Assembly: GCA_027854065.1 (NCBI GenBank)
Contig: JAQGEF010000001.1
Location: 124,001 to 188,000 of the forward strand
DNA: 64,000 nucleotides
Reading direction: 5' to 3'
Source of the DNA: Polluticaenibacter yanchengensis
GTDB lineage: Bacteria > Bacteroidota > Bacteroidia > Chitinophagales > Chitinophagaceae
Of this stretch, positions 34,811 to 44,300 are shown piece after piece. The notes under the pieces are model-generated. The model ran no database searches. It saw only the letters and a program-made list of their open reading frames with translations, and had not been told where the DNA came from. Both the position numbers and the translations under genes were made by a program. The stretch's first letter is position 1; each line of letters begins with the position of its first letter.

Positions 34811-36586
34811 TTAATACCCTTCGTTCTGAGAGAAAGTAGCTCCGAAATTGGCATCAATGATTGATTGTGGAATTGGATAAACCCATTGGTGATTCTGGAT
34901 ATTCGGCCTTACATCATTGGTAATATCCGGGAATTTCCAGCCATATTTTTTCACACGGTTTACCAATACCGGATTCTCTTTGGAAGATAGTCTTGTTAAA
35001 GTAACCAGCCTGTATTCTTCTCCGAAAAGTTCTCTGGCTCTTTCATCAAGAATGAAATCCATCGTTACTTCTCCGGCAGTAATCAGGCGGGCATTTGCAC
35101 GGCCGCGAACGGTATTGATATCTGCCATGGCTAATGCCTGCTGGCCTTTTTTCATATAGGCTTCTGCTCTCAGAAGATAGGTTTCCGGCAGTCGCATAAT
35201 GTAAATATCGGCATCTATGAACTCCGGATTACCATTGATATGCTTATCGGTTGAAAACTTCCAAAGACGTGGGAAGATGGTTCTGATGGTATCTGCAGGA
35301 ATTATTTTATTCCAGTCACCGCGTGCTTTTATTTCATCAAAAACATCTTTCCACGGTTTGCCACCTGCCTGCTTGATATTTCTTTCAATATTGGCTTCGG
35401 AATTTCTTATATCGCCTCCATTGTTTTCCCAAATATCATAAAAGAAATAATTGGTTGGCCTGTTTTGAGCAGCTCCTACCCCACGGGCATCGCTGCCTGT
35501 CTGGCTGGATTTACCATCGGGGAATTTTGTAGCTCCTTCTCCGAAAAAGAATACATTATTGCCTGCGGCATCTTTTACCTGCCTGTTGGCAAAGTAGGAA
35601 CTTGACTGGAAGGCGAATTCCAGTAACAGCTTATTGGTAGTGGCGTTATTTGGCATACCGCCGGTATTGCTGATAGCAGTAGTATAATCGTATTGTACAA
35701 CCCAGATAGCTTCTTTATTACCTGACTGGTAATTGAAGTTGCCTGAACGGAATAAATCCCAGTAAACATCTTTGCCTGCTTCGGATGCGCGTGCACCGAA
35801 ACGGTTTTTCATTAACTGGTAATCGCCATCTGTACCATTGATTACTTTACCTGCTGCTGAAATGGCTTCGTCGTAATACTTTTGTTCTTTTGTATGATCT
35901 CCTAAACTGATGCAGATCTCGGACAATAAATGGTCCGCCGCAGCTCTTACAATTCGCCCCGGTTTTGTGGTAGATAATGGCAGGTTTTCTGCAGCGAACA
36001 TCAGGTCTTCGCGGCATTGTTTCCATACATCTACTCTCGGCGCTCTTACATAATCTACTTTTGGTGAGCGTTGTACCTGCGTAATAACCGGCCAGTCTCC
36101 GTAAAGACCTACAATACCACGATGCCCCCATGCCCTGAAGAACAATGCTTCAGCTTTCATCTGATTTTTTTGTGTTTCTGATGCAAACTTTACATTGGGA
36201 TTATCACATGCCTCGATGATGAAGTTTGAGTAACTGATGATCTGGCTGAAACCTGTAACCCAATAGTTGGTGTAACCCGGTTCACTTGGGGTTAAAAATT
36301 TCCAGTTACTGGTAACAAATTCCGGTGTGGTACTAAAGAATACATCTAATCCCAACCCTGTCATTATGTAGTTATGAAACTGGTAAGAGGACATGGAAAG
36401 GTATTGCATTCTGTTGTGCAAATAGTTAATAGCAAGCTCTATTTGAGCGGGTTCTTTATAGGAAGTCTCGGATGTGAGCTGAAAGATATTTTCCTTTAAG
36501 AAGTCTTTATCATTACAGCCAGTCTGTGACAACAATACACTTGAGAGGATGGCCGCTTTGATCGTATTTTTAAATATATTTTTCAT
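34811..36586 (-). CDS. SusD/RagB family glycan-binding lipoprotein
   Basis: Surface lipoprotein that caps the SusC transporter and binds glycan. Lipoprotein signal with LLSQTGC as lipobox (about residue 24). The SusD pattern is clear: EPAQIELAINYLHNRMQYLS at the N terminus, KAEALFFRAWGHRGIVGLYG (TPR-like helix typical of the family), PETYLLRAEAYMKKGQQALA, INTVRGRANA and ILDERARELFGEEYRLVTLT near the C terminus. Length 591. It is 19 nt after susC, as in nearly every SusC/D pair. Confidence 0.95.
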   Translation of the reverse strand: MKNIFKNTIKAAILSSVLLSQTGCNDKDFLKENIFQLTSETSYKEPAQIELAINYLHNRMQYLSMSSYQFHNYIMTGLGLDVFFSTTPEFVTSNWKFLTPSEPGYTNYWVTGFSQIISYSNFIIEACDNPNVKFASETQKNQMKAEALFFRAWGHRGIVGLYGDWPVITQVQRSPKVDYVRAPRVDVWKQCREDLMFAAENLPLSTTKPGRIVRAAADHLLSEICISLGDHTKEQKYYDEAISAAGKVINGTDGDYQLMKNRFGARASEAGKDVYWDLFRSGNFNYQSGNKEAIWVVQYDYTTAISNTGGMPNNATTNKLLLEFAFQSSSYFANRQVKDAAGNNVFFFGEGATKFPDGKSSQTGSDARGVGAAQNRPTNYFFYDIWENNGGDIRNSEANIERNIKQAGGKPWKDVFDEIKARGDWNKIIPADTIRTIFPRLWKFSTDKHINGNPEFIDADIYIMRLPETYLLRAEAYMKKGQQALAMADINTVRGRANARLITAGEVTMDFILDERARELFGEEYRLVTLTRLSSKENPVLVNRVKKYGWKFPDITNDVRPNIQNHQWVYPIPQSIIDANFGATFSQNEGY

Positions 36587-36605
36587 ATAGCAATGTTTTA
36601 AAAAA

Positions 36606-39600
36606 TTAGAAAGTAACTACTAAGCCAGTTGTAAATGTTCTTAACACAGGGTAGCTTCCGTAAAAGATACTACCCGGGTTTGCAGCAATGGTACCACCAT
36701 CTTCAGGATCTAAACCGGTCCATTTAGAAGCTGTGAAAAGGTTATTGCCACTTACATAAATTCTTACATTCTGGAACTTAATTTTTTCTAATACTTTTGG
36801 TTTAAGATTGTATGAGAAGGTCAGGTCTCTCAGCTTAATAAAGTTCCTGGTATTCCAGAAAAAATAGTTCATGCTGTTTACCCAATCTACTCTCGGATAT
36901 AGATTCGTAGGGTTTTCCGGTGTCCATGGATCTACTTTTTTTAATTGAGAACCGTTGGCGATTGCCATTGATGACATTCTTCCGAAACGATCTCTGCCTA
37001 AATAATGGTCATCGTTACCGGCATGCCATTTGAAACTAAAGTATAATGAGAAATTCTGATAAGAGATGGTGTTATTAAAGTTCATAATAAACAAAGGATC
37101 TCTTGTACCCTGGTAATGATAATCGCTGGCATTTAATTTTCCGTCATTATTGTAATCCAGGAATTTCACATCACCTGGTTTAGCACCGTATTTAGTAATA
37201 TAATCGATATCGTCTTTTTGAACAATACCTAACATTTTATAATCCCAAACACTGTGTATAGGCTTTCCTATTATGTAGGCATCGCCTGCAGGTGTATTTG
37301 ACAGATCATTTTTAGGATTGCCTTTCTCATCTACTGTTCCGTATAATTCTACGATTTTGTTAGCATTTCTTGAGAAGATAATACTGCTTTCCCATTTAAA
37401 GCCGTACAATCCTGACTGCTGGATTGGTACAGTATTCAAAGTAAGTTCCACTCCTTTATTATCCACCCTTCCGATATTTGTTCTAACTGTTGTAAAACCA
37501 TTCAGAATAGGTAATGTTCTGGTTAATAATTGATCTGTAGTTATAGAGTGATAAACATCAATTGCACCAGAAATTCTGTTTTTAAATAAGCTAAAGTCTA
37601 AACCAATATTTTTAGTGGTGGTGGTTGACCAGCTTAAGTCTGAGTTAGGCATCCTGTTAGGATAAATAGCAAGGTTGCTGGTAGAGCCAAACACCGTGAA
37701 TGCTGATGACATTGTTGACAATGTTTCGTAAGGACTGATGCCCTGGTTACCGTTTTTACCCCATGACAATCTTAGCTTCAATTGGTCAACATTTTTTACA
37801 TTGCTGAAGAAGTTCTCTTTGGAGAAAACCCAACCTACAGAAACACCCGGGAAGGTTCCAAATTTATGACCTTCTGCAAATCCTGAGAAGCCATCTCTTC
37901 TTACACTTGCAGTTAAATAATATTTGCTGTTATAATTATAGTTTAGTCTGAATAAACTACCTACATTCTGATATTGGGACTGGCCTTTAATGGAGGTTTG
38001 CGTAGTGGCTAAATGAATACCATCCCATTTTAATGGATTTGGCATATTAAAACCGGTACCCTGTGATTGTAAGTTGCTCATTTTATACAAATCCCTGGTA
38101 TAGCCGGCAGTCACATCGATGTTATGATTGCCTATTGATTTGTTATAAGACAATAAATGATTGATAATCCATGTCTGAACATTTGTGCTTCTTGCAGTAG
38201 CATAGGCCATGTTCCAGAAACTGGCTGCGTTATCCATATTGGCTGTGTTGCGGGTGTCCACAAATAAACCCGGGCCTACGCTGAAGTTGTAAACGCCGTT
38301 TGTATAGGCGGTATTTGCAGAGAATTTATACGTCAGATTTTTTATCCATGGGTTTTTCAGTATTACCCATCCGCTTCCGTCAATATTGTAAGTCTTGTTC
38401 TGGTCTGAACCATAAGTAGGGCCAACCTGGCGGTCGAAACCTACGAAAGGATTCCTGGCGCTTGAACCGGAAGGGTTTGAAGGTACCCATGACTCATATC
38501 CTGTGGTCGTCGTTTTGGTATTGCTTAATGGTGACATCCATGTGGCTAACTGCATGCTTGGCGGTACACCGGAATTATCAGCTGTATAAAAATTTACTTT
38601 AGCACCGATAGTAATATATTTGTTGAGGTTTGTCTCCAGTTTGGCTAAGAACGTTGCTTTACGGAACTTATCATTGTATATTACACCACGCTGATCTAAT
38701 ATACCACCGGACAGGTAGTAGTTGGTACTACCTCCATTACCTGATATGCTTAATGTATGGTTATTAACGGGTGCAAACTGTGTAATTTCTTCCAGCCAGT
38801 TTGTAGTTACACCGCTGTTATATGCTTCCAGTTCCTGGGCTGTTAAAATCAGTGAATGATTAAATGGGGTGCCTACCGGGATTCTGCCTGCGTTTATAAA
38901 ATAGTCCCAGCGCTTTTTCAATAACTGGTCTATATCCATTTCCATCTCCGGCTTACGGGACCAGTTTTGAATGCCATAGGATGAATTCAGGTTAAACTGC
39001 GGCTTACCGGATTTTCCTTTTTTGGTGGTAATGATGATGACACCATTCGCAGACCTTGATCCGTAAATAGCAGCAGAGCTGGCATCTTTTAAAACCGTTA
39101 AAGTGGCCACATCCTGCATGTTTATCTGGTTAATAGAACCATTAAAGATGATATCATCCACCACAATTAACGGGCTGTTTAATCCACTGGCACTCGGGTC
39201 AATAGAATTGTCTCCTCTTATATTCATGGTAGACAAAGGATCCTGACCTGCTTTGGATTGCGGCATTACAGTAACACCGGCAACCGTACCTGAAAGTGCT
39301 AATAAAGGGTTTGTATTAGGTAAATTTGCCAATGGCGAATTCTCTAAATTGATGACCTGAACGGCTCCTGTGAGATCTTTTTTCTTAGCAGTACCATAAC
39401 CGATTACGACCACATCATCCATTTTAGTGGTACTTTCTTTCAGGACAATGCTGTAGCTGTTTTCTGTGGTTAATGGTAGTTCAATGGTTTCAAAACCTGT
39501 GTAACTGATGATCAGCGTTCCTTTTTCGGGTGCTGATAATTTAAACTCCCCGACATCGTTGGTACTGGTGCCGGCATTGGAGCCTTTTAATTTAATACTG

Positions 39601-39743
39601 GCACCTGCAATGCCTTTCTGTGATTCATCTTTAACGGTACCGTTAACGGTCCTGGTTTTGGTTTGGGCAAAACTCTCATTGTAGAAGAGCATTATACACA
39701 ACAGCGGTATAATCCACTTATTGGCAATCGTTTTAGCAATCAT
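36606..39743 (-). CDS. SusC/RagA family TonB-dependent outer-membrane transporter
   Basis: Imports glycan oligosaccharides across the outer membrane with TonB energy. Order: signal peptide to about residue 26 (ending ESFAQ), CarboxypepD_reg domain (VNGTVKDESQKGIAGASIKL), TonB-box region and plug (DDVVVIGYGTAKKKDLTGAV, then SPLIVVDDIIFNG and LKDASSAAIYGSRSANGVII, all SusC hallmarks), and a C-terminal barrel ending LRTFTTGLVVTF. Length 1045 is typical. No ECF anti-sigma STN domain is visible. It starts 35 nt after the transporter stop, so it belongs to the rbsK operon. Confidence 0.95.
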   Translation of the reverse strand: MIAKTIANKWIIPLLCIMLFYNESFAQTKTRTVNGTVKDESQKGIAGASIKLKGSNAGTSTNDVGEFKLSAPEKGTLIISYTGFETIELPLTTENSYSIVLKESTTKMDDVVVIGYGTAKKKDLTGAVQVINLENSPLANLPNTNPLLALSGTVAGVTVMPQSKAGQDPLSTMNIRGDNSIDPSASGLNSPLIVVDDIIFNGSINQINMQDVATLTVLKDASSAAIYGSRSANGVIIITTKKGKSGKPQFNLNSSYGIQNWSRKPEMEMDIDQLLKKRWDYFINAGRIPVGTPFNHSLILTAQELEAYNSGVTTNWLEEITQFAPVNNHTLSISGNGGSTNYYLSGGILDQRGVIYNDKFRKATFLAKLETNLNKYITIGAKVNFYTADNSGVPPSMQLATWMSPLSNTKTTTTGYESWVPSNPSGSSARNPFVGFDRQVGPTYGSDQNKTYNIDGSGWVILKNPWIKNLTYKFSANTAYTNGVYNFSVGPGLFVDTRNTANMDNAASFWNMAYATARSTNVQTWIINHLLSYNKSIGNHNIDVTAGYTRDLYKMSNLQSQGTGFNMPNPLKWDGIHLATTQTSIKGQSQYQNVGSLFRLNYNYNSKYYLTASVRRDGFSGFAEGHKFGTFPGVSVGWVFSKENFFSNVKNVDQLKLRLSWGKNGNQGISPYETLSTMSSAFTVFGSTSNLAIYPNRMPNSDLSWSTTTTKNIGLDFSLFKNRISGAIDVYHSITTDQLLTRTLPILNGFTTVRTNIGRVDNKGVELTLNTVPIQQSGLYGFKWESSIIFSRNANKIVELYGTVDEKGNPKNDLSNTPAGDAYIIGKPIHSVWDYKMLGIVQKDDIDYITKYGAKPGDVKFLDYNNDGKLNASDYHYQGTRDPLFIMNFNNTISYQNFSLYFSFKWHAGNDDHYLGRDRFGRMSSMAIANGSQLKKVDPWTPENPTNLYPRVDWVNSMNYFFWNTRNFIKLRDLTFSYNLKPKVLEKIKFQNVRIYVSGNNLFTASKWTGLDPEDGGTIAANPGSIFYGSYPVLRTFTTGLVVTF

Positions 39744-39778
39744 TTTAGTTAGTTTTAAATTTTAAAGTATGTGTAGTT

Positions 39779-40777
39779 TTATAAGCCGGCATAAATGATC
39801 AGGGATATTCCTAATACAAAAAAGAGAAACATAAAGAGGAGGAGTTTTGAGGTTCCGGGTGGGGCGTTTTTAAATTCTTTCCAGATAAATACGCCCCATA
39901 GTGCAGCAATCAAGGTAGCTCCCTGTCCTAAACCATAGGATATGGCAGCGCCTGCTTTTCCTGCTGCAATCAGGTTAAAGGAGTTGCCCAATCCCCAGAT
40001 CAACCCACCGAGAATACCTACAAAGTGGATGGATTTACCTTTAAAATAGGTTTTATAGGATACCGGTTGTCCTTCAATTGGCTTGCGCATTAAGATGGTA
40101 TTGAAGAGGAAATTACTCACGAAAATACCTAATGAAAAAATAAATACTGCGGTGTACGGTGTCATTTTTCCGGCAGCAGGCGATTCGAAATTATCTAAAT
40201 CCATTGATGCTGCTATAAAGCGGTAAAATACTGACATCAGCAGCCCTGCGGCTAAGCTTAACCAGATGCCTTTTTGTGATACTTTACCGGCACTTTTTGT
40301 CTTTTTACTAAATGCCACCGCGTTAATTATTATGGCGATAGCGACGCTTAAAACACCTGTGAACAGTAAAACCGGGTCACCTTTGGCTGACGCCATATAA
40401 TTTACAAAAACACCCAGTACTAACGCCAAACCTATTCCTACCGGAAATGCCACGGCCATACCTGCGATTGCGATGGCTGCAGACAATAATATATTGGCTG
40501 CATTAAATACAATCCCTCCTAAAAACGCACTGCCTAAATTGGCAGTGGTCGTTTGTTTCAGGTCTTCTATAAACGGCCTGCCGGATTCCCCCATGCTTCC
40601 CAATGTAAAGGCGGAAATAACGGAGAACAGTAATATACCGATGACATAATCCCAGTAAAACAGTTCATAGCGCCAGTTCTTACCCGCCAGCTTTTGTGTG
40701 TTGGCCCACGATCCCCAACACAGCATGGTGATAAAGCAGAATAAGATGGCCAGAAAATAACTATTAACAATAAACAT
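39779..40777 (-). CDS. GRP/RhaT-superfamily sugar permease
   Basis: Inner-membrane protein, 332 residues with about ten hydrophobic helices. FCFITMLCWGSWANTQKLAG, WDYVIGILLFSVISAFTLGS and GLIWGLGNSFNLIAAGKAG fit the glucose/ribose uptake (GRP) branch of the drug/metabolite superfamily, which is related to RhaT. In the operon it sits between the GH127-like gene and susC, with ribokinase two genes upstream. It probably imports the monosaccharide that RbsK phosphorylates. Confidence 0.78.
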   Translation of the reverse strand: MFIVNSYFLAILFCFITMLCWGSWANTQKLAGKNWRYELFYWDYVIGILLFSVISAFTLGSMGESGRPFIEDLKQTTTANLGSAFLGGIVFNAANILLSAAIAIAGMAVAFPVGIGLALVLGVFVNYMASAKGDPVLLFTGVLSVAIAIIINAVAFSKKTKSAGKVSQKGIWLSLAAGLLMSVFYRFIAASMDLDNFESPAAGKMTPYTAVFIFSLGIFVSNFLFNTILMRKPIEGQPVSYKTYFKGKSIHFVGILGGLIWGLGNSFNLIAAGKAGAAISYGLGQGATLIAALWGVFIWKEFKNAPPGTSKLLLFMFLFFVLGISLIIYAGL

Positions 40778-40803
40778 GATTTCTGATTAAAGCGGTAAAA
40801 AAA

Positions 40804-42657
40804 TTATTTTCCAACTGACGGTATCCACACACTGGTAAATCCTCCTGTCTGGCTGGCATCTGCATACGGTACCAAGACTAACTTGTTATCAGGATTTTGT
40901 GCAGAAGGAAGATTGGCTGAGAATAATAAGGTCTTTACCCAATCTTTTGGTAACTGATTTGAAATATCTGTCAAAGTATAATTTGCTGTGGCAGGATATT
41001 TTAAATTCGCTTTATTGATATCTATGGAACTGTTTAAAGAATAATCTACAGCCAATACCTGCGGTCCTCTTTTAAAAGCAAAATAGTTTGGATAACTTTT
41101 TCCTCCGTCCAGAACCACTGTCGGCATTTCAAAAGCTACTGTTATTTTATCATTATTGTTCCATAAACGATCGATCTTAACTAACTCACCGGATGTGGTG
41201 CCTGCTGTTTTACCATTCACTTTTACCGTAAAGTTTTTAGCCCATTCCGGTTTTCTTAATTGCAGGTTAAACTTTGATGCTTTGGCCAGTTTCACATCAA
41301 TCGTCGCCGTTCCTTTTTCCGGGAATGCACTTTTAATATTAAACTCAACCGGTAGTTTTTTTCCGGCAATAGTTAACTGGTCTTTAATACTTGCAGCTTC
41401 ATACATCAGGATGGTTGGTGCGTTTTGCAGGATGCCGTAATTTAAATACGGGATTAATGCGATGCCTCTTGGCACGCTGCTCATACAACAGGTAATGCTG
41501 CAACGGTATGGCTTCTCTCCTATTAATGGAGTATAATAACTTACACAACCGTTCCTTGGATTTTCTGCTCCTAGTAAATGGTTATAGATCGTTTTTTCTA
41601 TTTCATTGTAATACTTAAGGTCTCCTGTGATGCTGAACATTTGTGTATTAAACTGCATCCATGTGGTGGTTACGCATCCTTCCCCCATATGCGCTGCCGT
41701 ATCGGCTCTCAGGTACTGGTTGTCCATGAAGCGTTCGTGATCGCTGGATGTACCGGTTACAAACAACCTGTTGGTTGAAATATCATCGAAAGTGTAGTTG
41801 ATCACTTTTAATAAATCGGTGTTGCCACTCAACCGGTACATTTTTATCAATCCAAGTATATTGGATAACATTTCGTAGGATTTTGAATTGGCAACTTTAT
41901 CTACTCTTTGTTGTTTTAACAATGTTGATACGATAGCAGGGCCTCCTTCAAAATCATAAGCGCTTATAACATAGTTGGCAAAATCGTAGTACTTTTTATC
42001 ACCTGTCCACATGTATAAATCCAGCATCGGATCTATCACAGAGGTAGCAGCCATGCCTACATGCGATCCGGATTTCAGAATATTTTTTTGCCCGGCACCG
42101 GTACCAAAGTTTTTACATAACAAGTCACCGATCTTTATGGCAGCATTTAATGCTTTCGAATCATTTGTAGCACCATAGTAAGCCAATAAACCATAAATAT
42201 TGTATTTATGTACCCATACATCCCATGCGGTCCAATAGTTTTCCGGCAGGTAGGTACCCAGGTAGCCATCTTCTTTCTGGTTTTCCAGCAGACGTGTAAA
42301 CATCCTGTCCATTTGTTCCTTTAATCTCGGGTCTTTGGTATTTAACCAGGTATTGGCAGCTGTTTCAAGGTATTTACCAATATGCTCTCCAATCCATCTT
42401 TGCTTTCCCGGTCTGCTATAAAAGCCTTCCAGCAAACCTTCTTCATCTACTTTCAGCAAACGTTGCTCTAAGTTTATTTTATATCGTTCACCCAAATATC
42501 CTGTTAAATGATCTTTTTCCGGAATCTCCAGTTTATAGCTGGAAGGAATAGTGTATTCAATTTTCTGGACAGGCTTTACTGTAGCCTGCGCACTCACGTT
42601 TACAAAACCCGATGCAATAAATAACAAATTTAAAGAAGCAGCAATCTTTAAAATCAT
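40804..42657 (-). CDS. GH127-like glycosidase (beta-L-arabinofuranosidase superfamily, DUF1680)
   Basis: An exported (alpha/alpha)6 glycosidase. In GH127 a zinc ion is held by a Glu-x-Cys pair and a Cys-Cys pair, one Cys being the nucleophile. Here GEGCVTTTW gives Glu326 and Cys328, and SITCCMSS gives Cys390 and Cys391, so the zinc site is intact. Other marks: GERYKINLEQRLLKVDEEGL, FYSRPGKQRWIGEHIGKYLE, QKEDGYLGTYLPENYW and WVHKYNIYGLLAYY. I start at MILKIAASLN (42657) for the signal peptide ending VSAQ; the frame is open to 42708. GH127 relatives act on furanosides, which agrees with the neighbouring ribokinase. Exact substrate unknown. Confidence 0.85.
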   Translation of the reverse strand: MILKIAASLNLLFIASGFVNVSAQATVKPVQKIEYTIPSSYKLEIPEKDHLTGYLGERYKINLEQRLLKVDEEGLLEGFYSRPGKQRWIGEHIGKYLETAANTWLNTKDPRLKEQMDRMFTRLLENQKEDGYLGTYLPENYWTAWDVWVHKYNIYGLLAYYGATNDSKALNAAIKIGDLLCKNFGTGAGQKNILKSGSHVGMAATSVIDPMLDLYMWTGDKKYYDFANYVISAYDFEGGPAIVSTLLKQQRVDKVANSKSYEMLSNILGLIKMYRLSGNTDLLKVINYTFDDISTNRLFVTGTSSDHERFMDNQYLRADTAAHMGEGCVTTTWMQFNTQMFSITGDLKYYNEIEKTIYNHLLGAENPRNGCVSYYTPLIGEKPYRCSITCCMSSVPRGIALIPYLNYGILQNAPTILMYEAASIKDQLTIAGKKLPVEFNIKSAFPEKGTATIDVKLAKASKFNLQLRKPEWAKNFTVKVNGKTAGTTSGELVKIDRLWNNNDKITVAFEMPTVVLDGGKSYPNYFAFKRGPQVLAVDYSLNSSIDINKANLKYPATANYTLTDISNQLPKDWVKTLLFSANLPSAQNPDNKLVLVPYADASQTGGFTSVWIPSVGK

Positions 42658-42708
42658 GACAAACAATTTTAATATTATAAAAAAGCAATTCGTATTAATA
42701 ATGAGCAT

Positions 42709-43614
42709 TTACTCAAATTCATTCCGGTATGGAATAGACTTCTGTGCTCCCATCCGCGTGACAGATAAAGCCGCCGCCTTATTGGCTAATTTTATGGCTT
42801 CAATCACCGGCATTCCTTCCATTATGCCTACCGATAAAACCCCACAGAAAGTATCACCTGCAGCAGTGGTATCAATGGCCTCTACTTTTATGGCCGGGAC
42901 TTTAAAAACTTCACGATCAATCATTGCAATCACCCCATCGCTTCCTAAGGTTACGATAATGTTTTTAACGCCCATATCAGATATTTTCTTGGCAGCTTCT
43001 ATGGCAGTTGCTTCGTCGCTGACAGATACACCGGAAACATATTCCGCTTCTGATTCATTAACGACAATAAGAAATAAGCAGTCTATTAACTTCCTGGACA
43101 ATTTACCAGCCGGTGCAGGATTTAAAATAACTTTTACATTATTATTAAATGCTGCTTCAGCAGCATACTCAATGGATGCCATTGGTATTTCCAGTTGCAT
43201 CAATAGTATGCCGGCTTGTTTTATTTCTTCAATGACTTTATCTAGGTCAGCGGGCAACAGATTGGAGTTTGCACCCGGGGCTACTAAAATGGAGTTCTCA
43301 CCTACTCCATCTACAGAAATTAATGCAATACCTGAAGGTGCTGATTCATCTATAAAAATCTTATCGACGTTGATGCCTTCGTCTTTGTATCCTTTTATAG
43401 ATTGCTTACCAAATATATCGGTTCCTATTTTTGATATAAATTGTACATCAGCACCCATTCTTGCAGCGGCAACGGCCTGATTGGCTCCTTTTCCGCCCTG
43501 GTTCATAAAAAACGCTCCCCCGATAATCGTTTCTCCCGGCAAAGGCAATTTTGGTGATTTTATCACCATATCCGTATTAGAACTACCCAATACGACAATC
43601 GTTTTATTATTCAT
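42709..43614 (-). CDS. rbsK: ribokinase (PfkB family)
   Basis: ATP-dependent sugar kinase. The N-terminal VVLGSSNTDMVIKSPKLPLP, the substrate loop GGKGANQAVAAARMGADV and the C-terminal DTTAAGDTFCGVLSVGI (catalytic Asp and anion hole) are the PfkB motifs in ribokinase form; NPAPAGKLSRKLID and NESEAEYVSG also match RbsK. Length 301 is normal. It is the first gene of the PUL operon. Substrate could be ribose or a related furanose released by the GH127-like enzyme. A 26-bp near-palindrome begins 10 nt upstream of its start, so repression by a LacI-type regulator is likely. Confidence 0.9.
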   Translation of the reverse strand: MNNKTIVVLGSSNTDMVIKSPKLPLPGETIIGGAFFMNQGGKGANQAVAAARMGADVQFISKIGTDIFGKQSIKGYKDEGINVDKIFIDESAPSGIALISVDGVGENSILVAPGANSNLLPADLDKVIEEIKQAGILLMQLEIPMASIEYAAEAAFNNNVKVILNPAPAGKLSRKLIDCLFLIVVNESEAEYVSGVSVSDEATAIEAAKKISDMGVKNIIVTLGSDGVIAMIDREVFKVPAIKVEAIDTTAAGDTFCGVLSVGIMEGMPVIEAIKLANKAAALSVTRMGAQKSIPYRNEFE

Positions 43615-43624
43615 CTCATGATAG

Positions 43625-43650
43625 CTTTAGCGACAACGTTAACGCTAAAG
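43625..43650. promoter_or_regulatory. LacI-type operator candidate at the PUL promoter
   Basis: CTTTAGCG (43625-43632), AC, central AACGTT (43635-43640), AA, CGCTAAAG (43643-43650): 8-bp perfect arms placed symmetrically around the self-complementary centre AACGTT. This is the usual form of a LacI-family operator. On the minus strand TACTTTAG overlaps its outer arm and is one base off a -7 TAnnTTTG box, so a bound repressor would block transcription. The LacI gene at 52107 is the only candidate regulator in the window. Confidence 0.7.
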
Positions 43651-44229
43651 TATAAAGATATTTTTAAGTTGGAATACTTTATCTAAAATTTCATTTCTAA
43701 TTAAAAAATGATAATATGATTGGTATTTATCTAAAAATTAACTTAAAATAAAAGGATTATTTGTGTTTTTCGAATTGAGTCAATAAAGCATATTTTGAAT
43801 ATGCGCAAACGTTATCGCAACATTTAGATAAATTATCATTTAATAAAGATTTCATTCTGCATTGGATATTTTCAATCATCTTCCAGTTAAAAGTTGATTT
43901 CAAAGTCTCATGATAATTAATATTAGTGGATATACTATTGCCACTCATGACTCTTGGGGCCTAATTCATTGTGAATTATATGTCCCCGATTATAATTGGA
44001 TATTCTTAATATACAACTGCTTTAAAACTCATTGATACCATTTAATACTCGCTGATGCAATACAAAGAAATTCTTATCTGGCTGATATCTAAAAGGCGCT
44101 ACAAATGCTCTTCAACAGAAATTGCATGTAGGTTTTTATTAATCATTAAAAAAAATTAAGGATAATGACTCTTCTACTCATTTCAATACTCAACCTTTTT
44201 TTATACGCTGTCATCTATATTAAGGAAAA
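43651..44229. other. gene-poor AT-rich region between the PUL and the regulator genes
   Basis: I see no convincing gene. A 63-codon minus-strand frame (43757-43948) and a 55-codon plus-strand frame starting at 44163, which runs through a terminator into the neighbouring gene, lack family features and were rejected. Confidence 0.5.
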
Positions 44230-44280
44230 GGCCAGTATAGACATACCGGCCGTATTAACCCTAAAACAAATTCTTATTTA
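44230..44280 (-). terminator. terminator with conserved upstream motif (copy 1)
   Basis: On the minus strand a conserved tract AAGAATTTGTTTTAGGGTTA precedes a stem GGCCGGTAT / ATACTGGCC (arms 44243-44251 and 44230-44238, one mismatch) and T-rich DNA. It ends the LuxR gene at 44301. An almost identical arrangement is at 47902-47953. Confidence 0.65.
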
Positions 44281-44300
44281 TAGCAGAAATGATATAGTCT

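Noticed and set aside
42551..43480. 309-codon plus-strand open frame
   Set aside because: It is antisense to rbsK and the start of the GH127-like gene, both of which have clear family motifs. Its sequence is Ser/Ala/Thr-rich shadow coding.
43757..43948. 63-codon minus-strand open frame
   Set aside because: No signal, motif or promoter; ordinary for AT-rich intergenic DNA.
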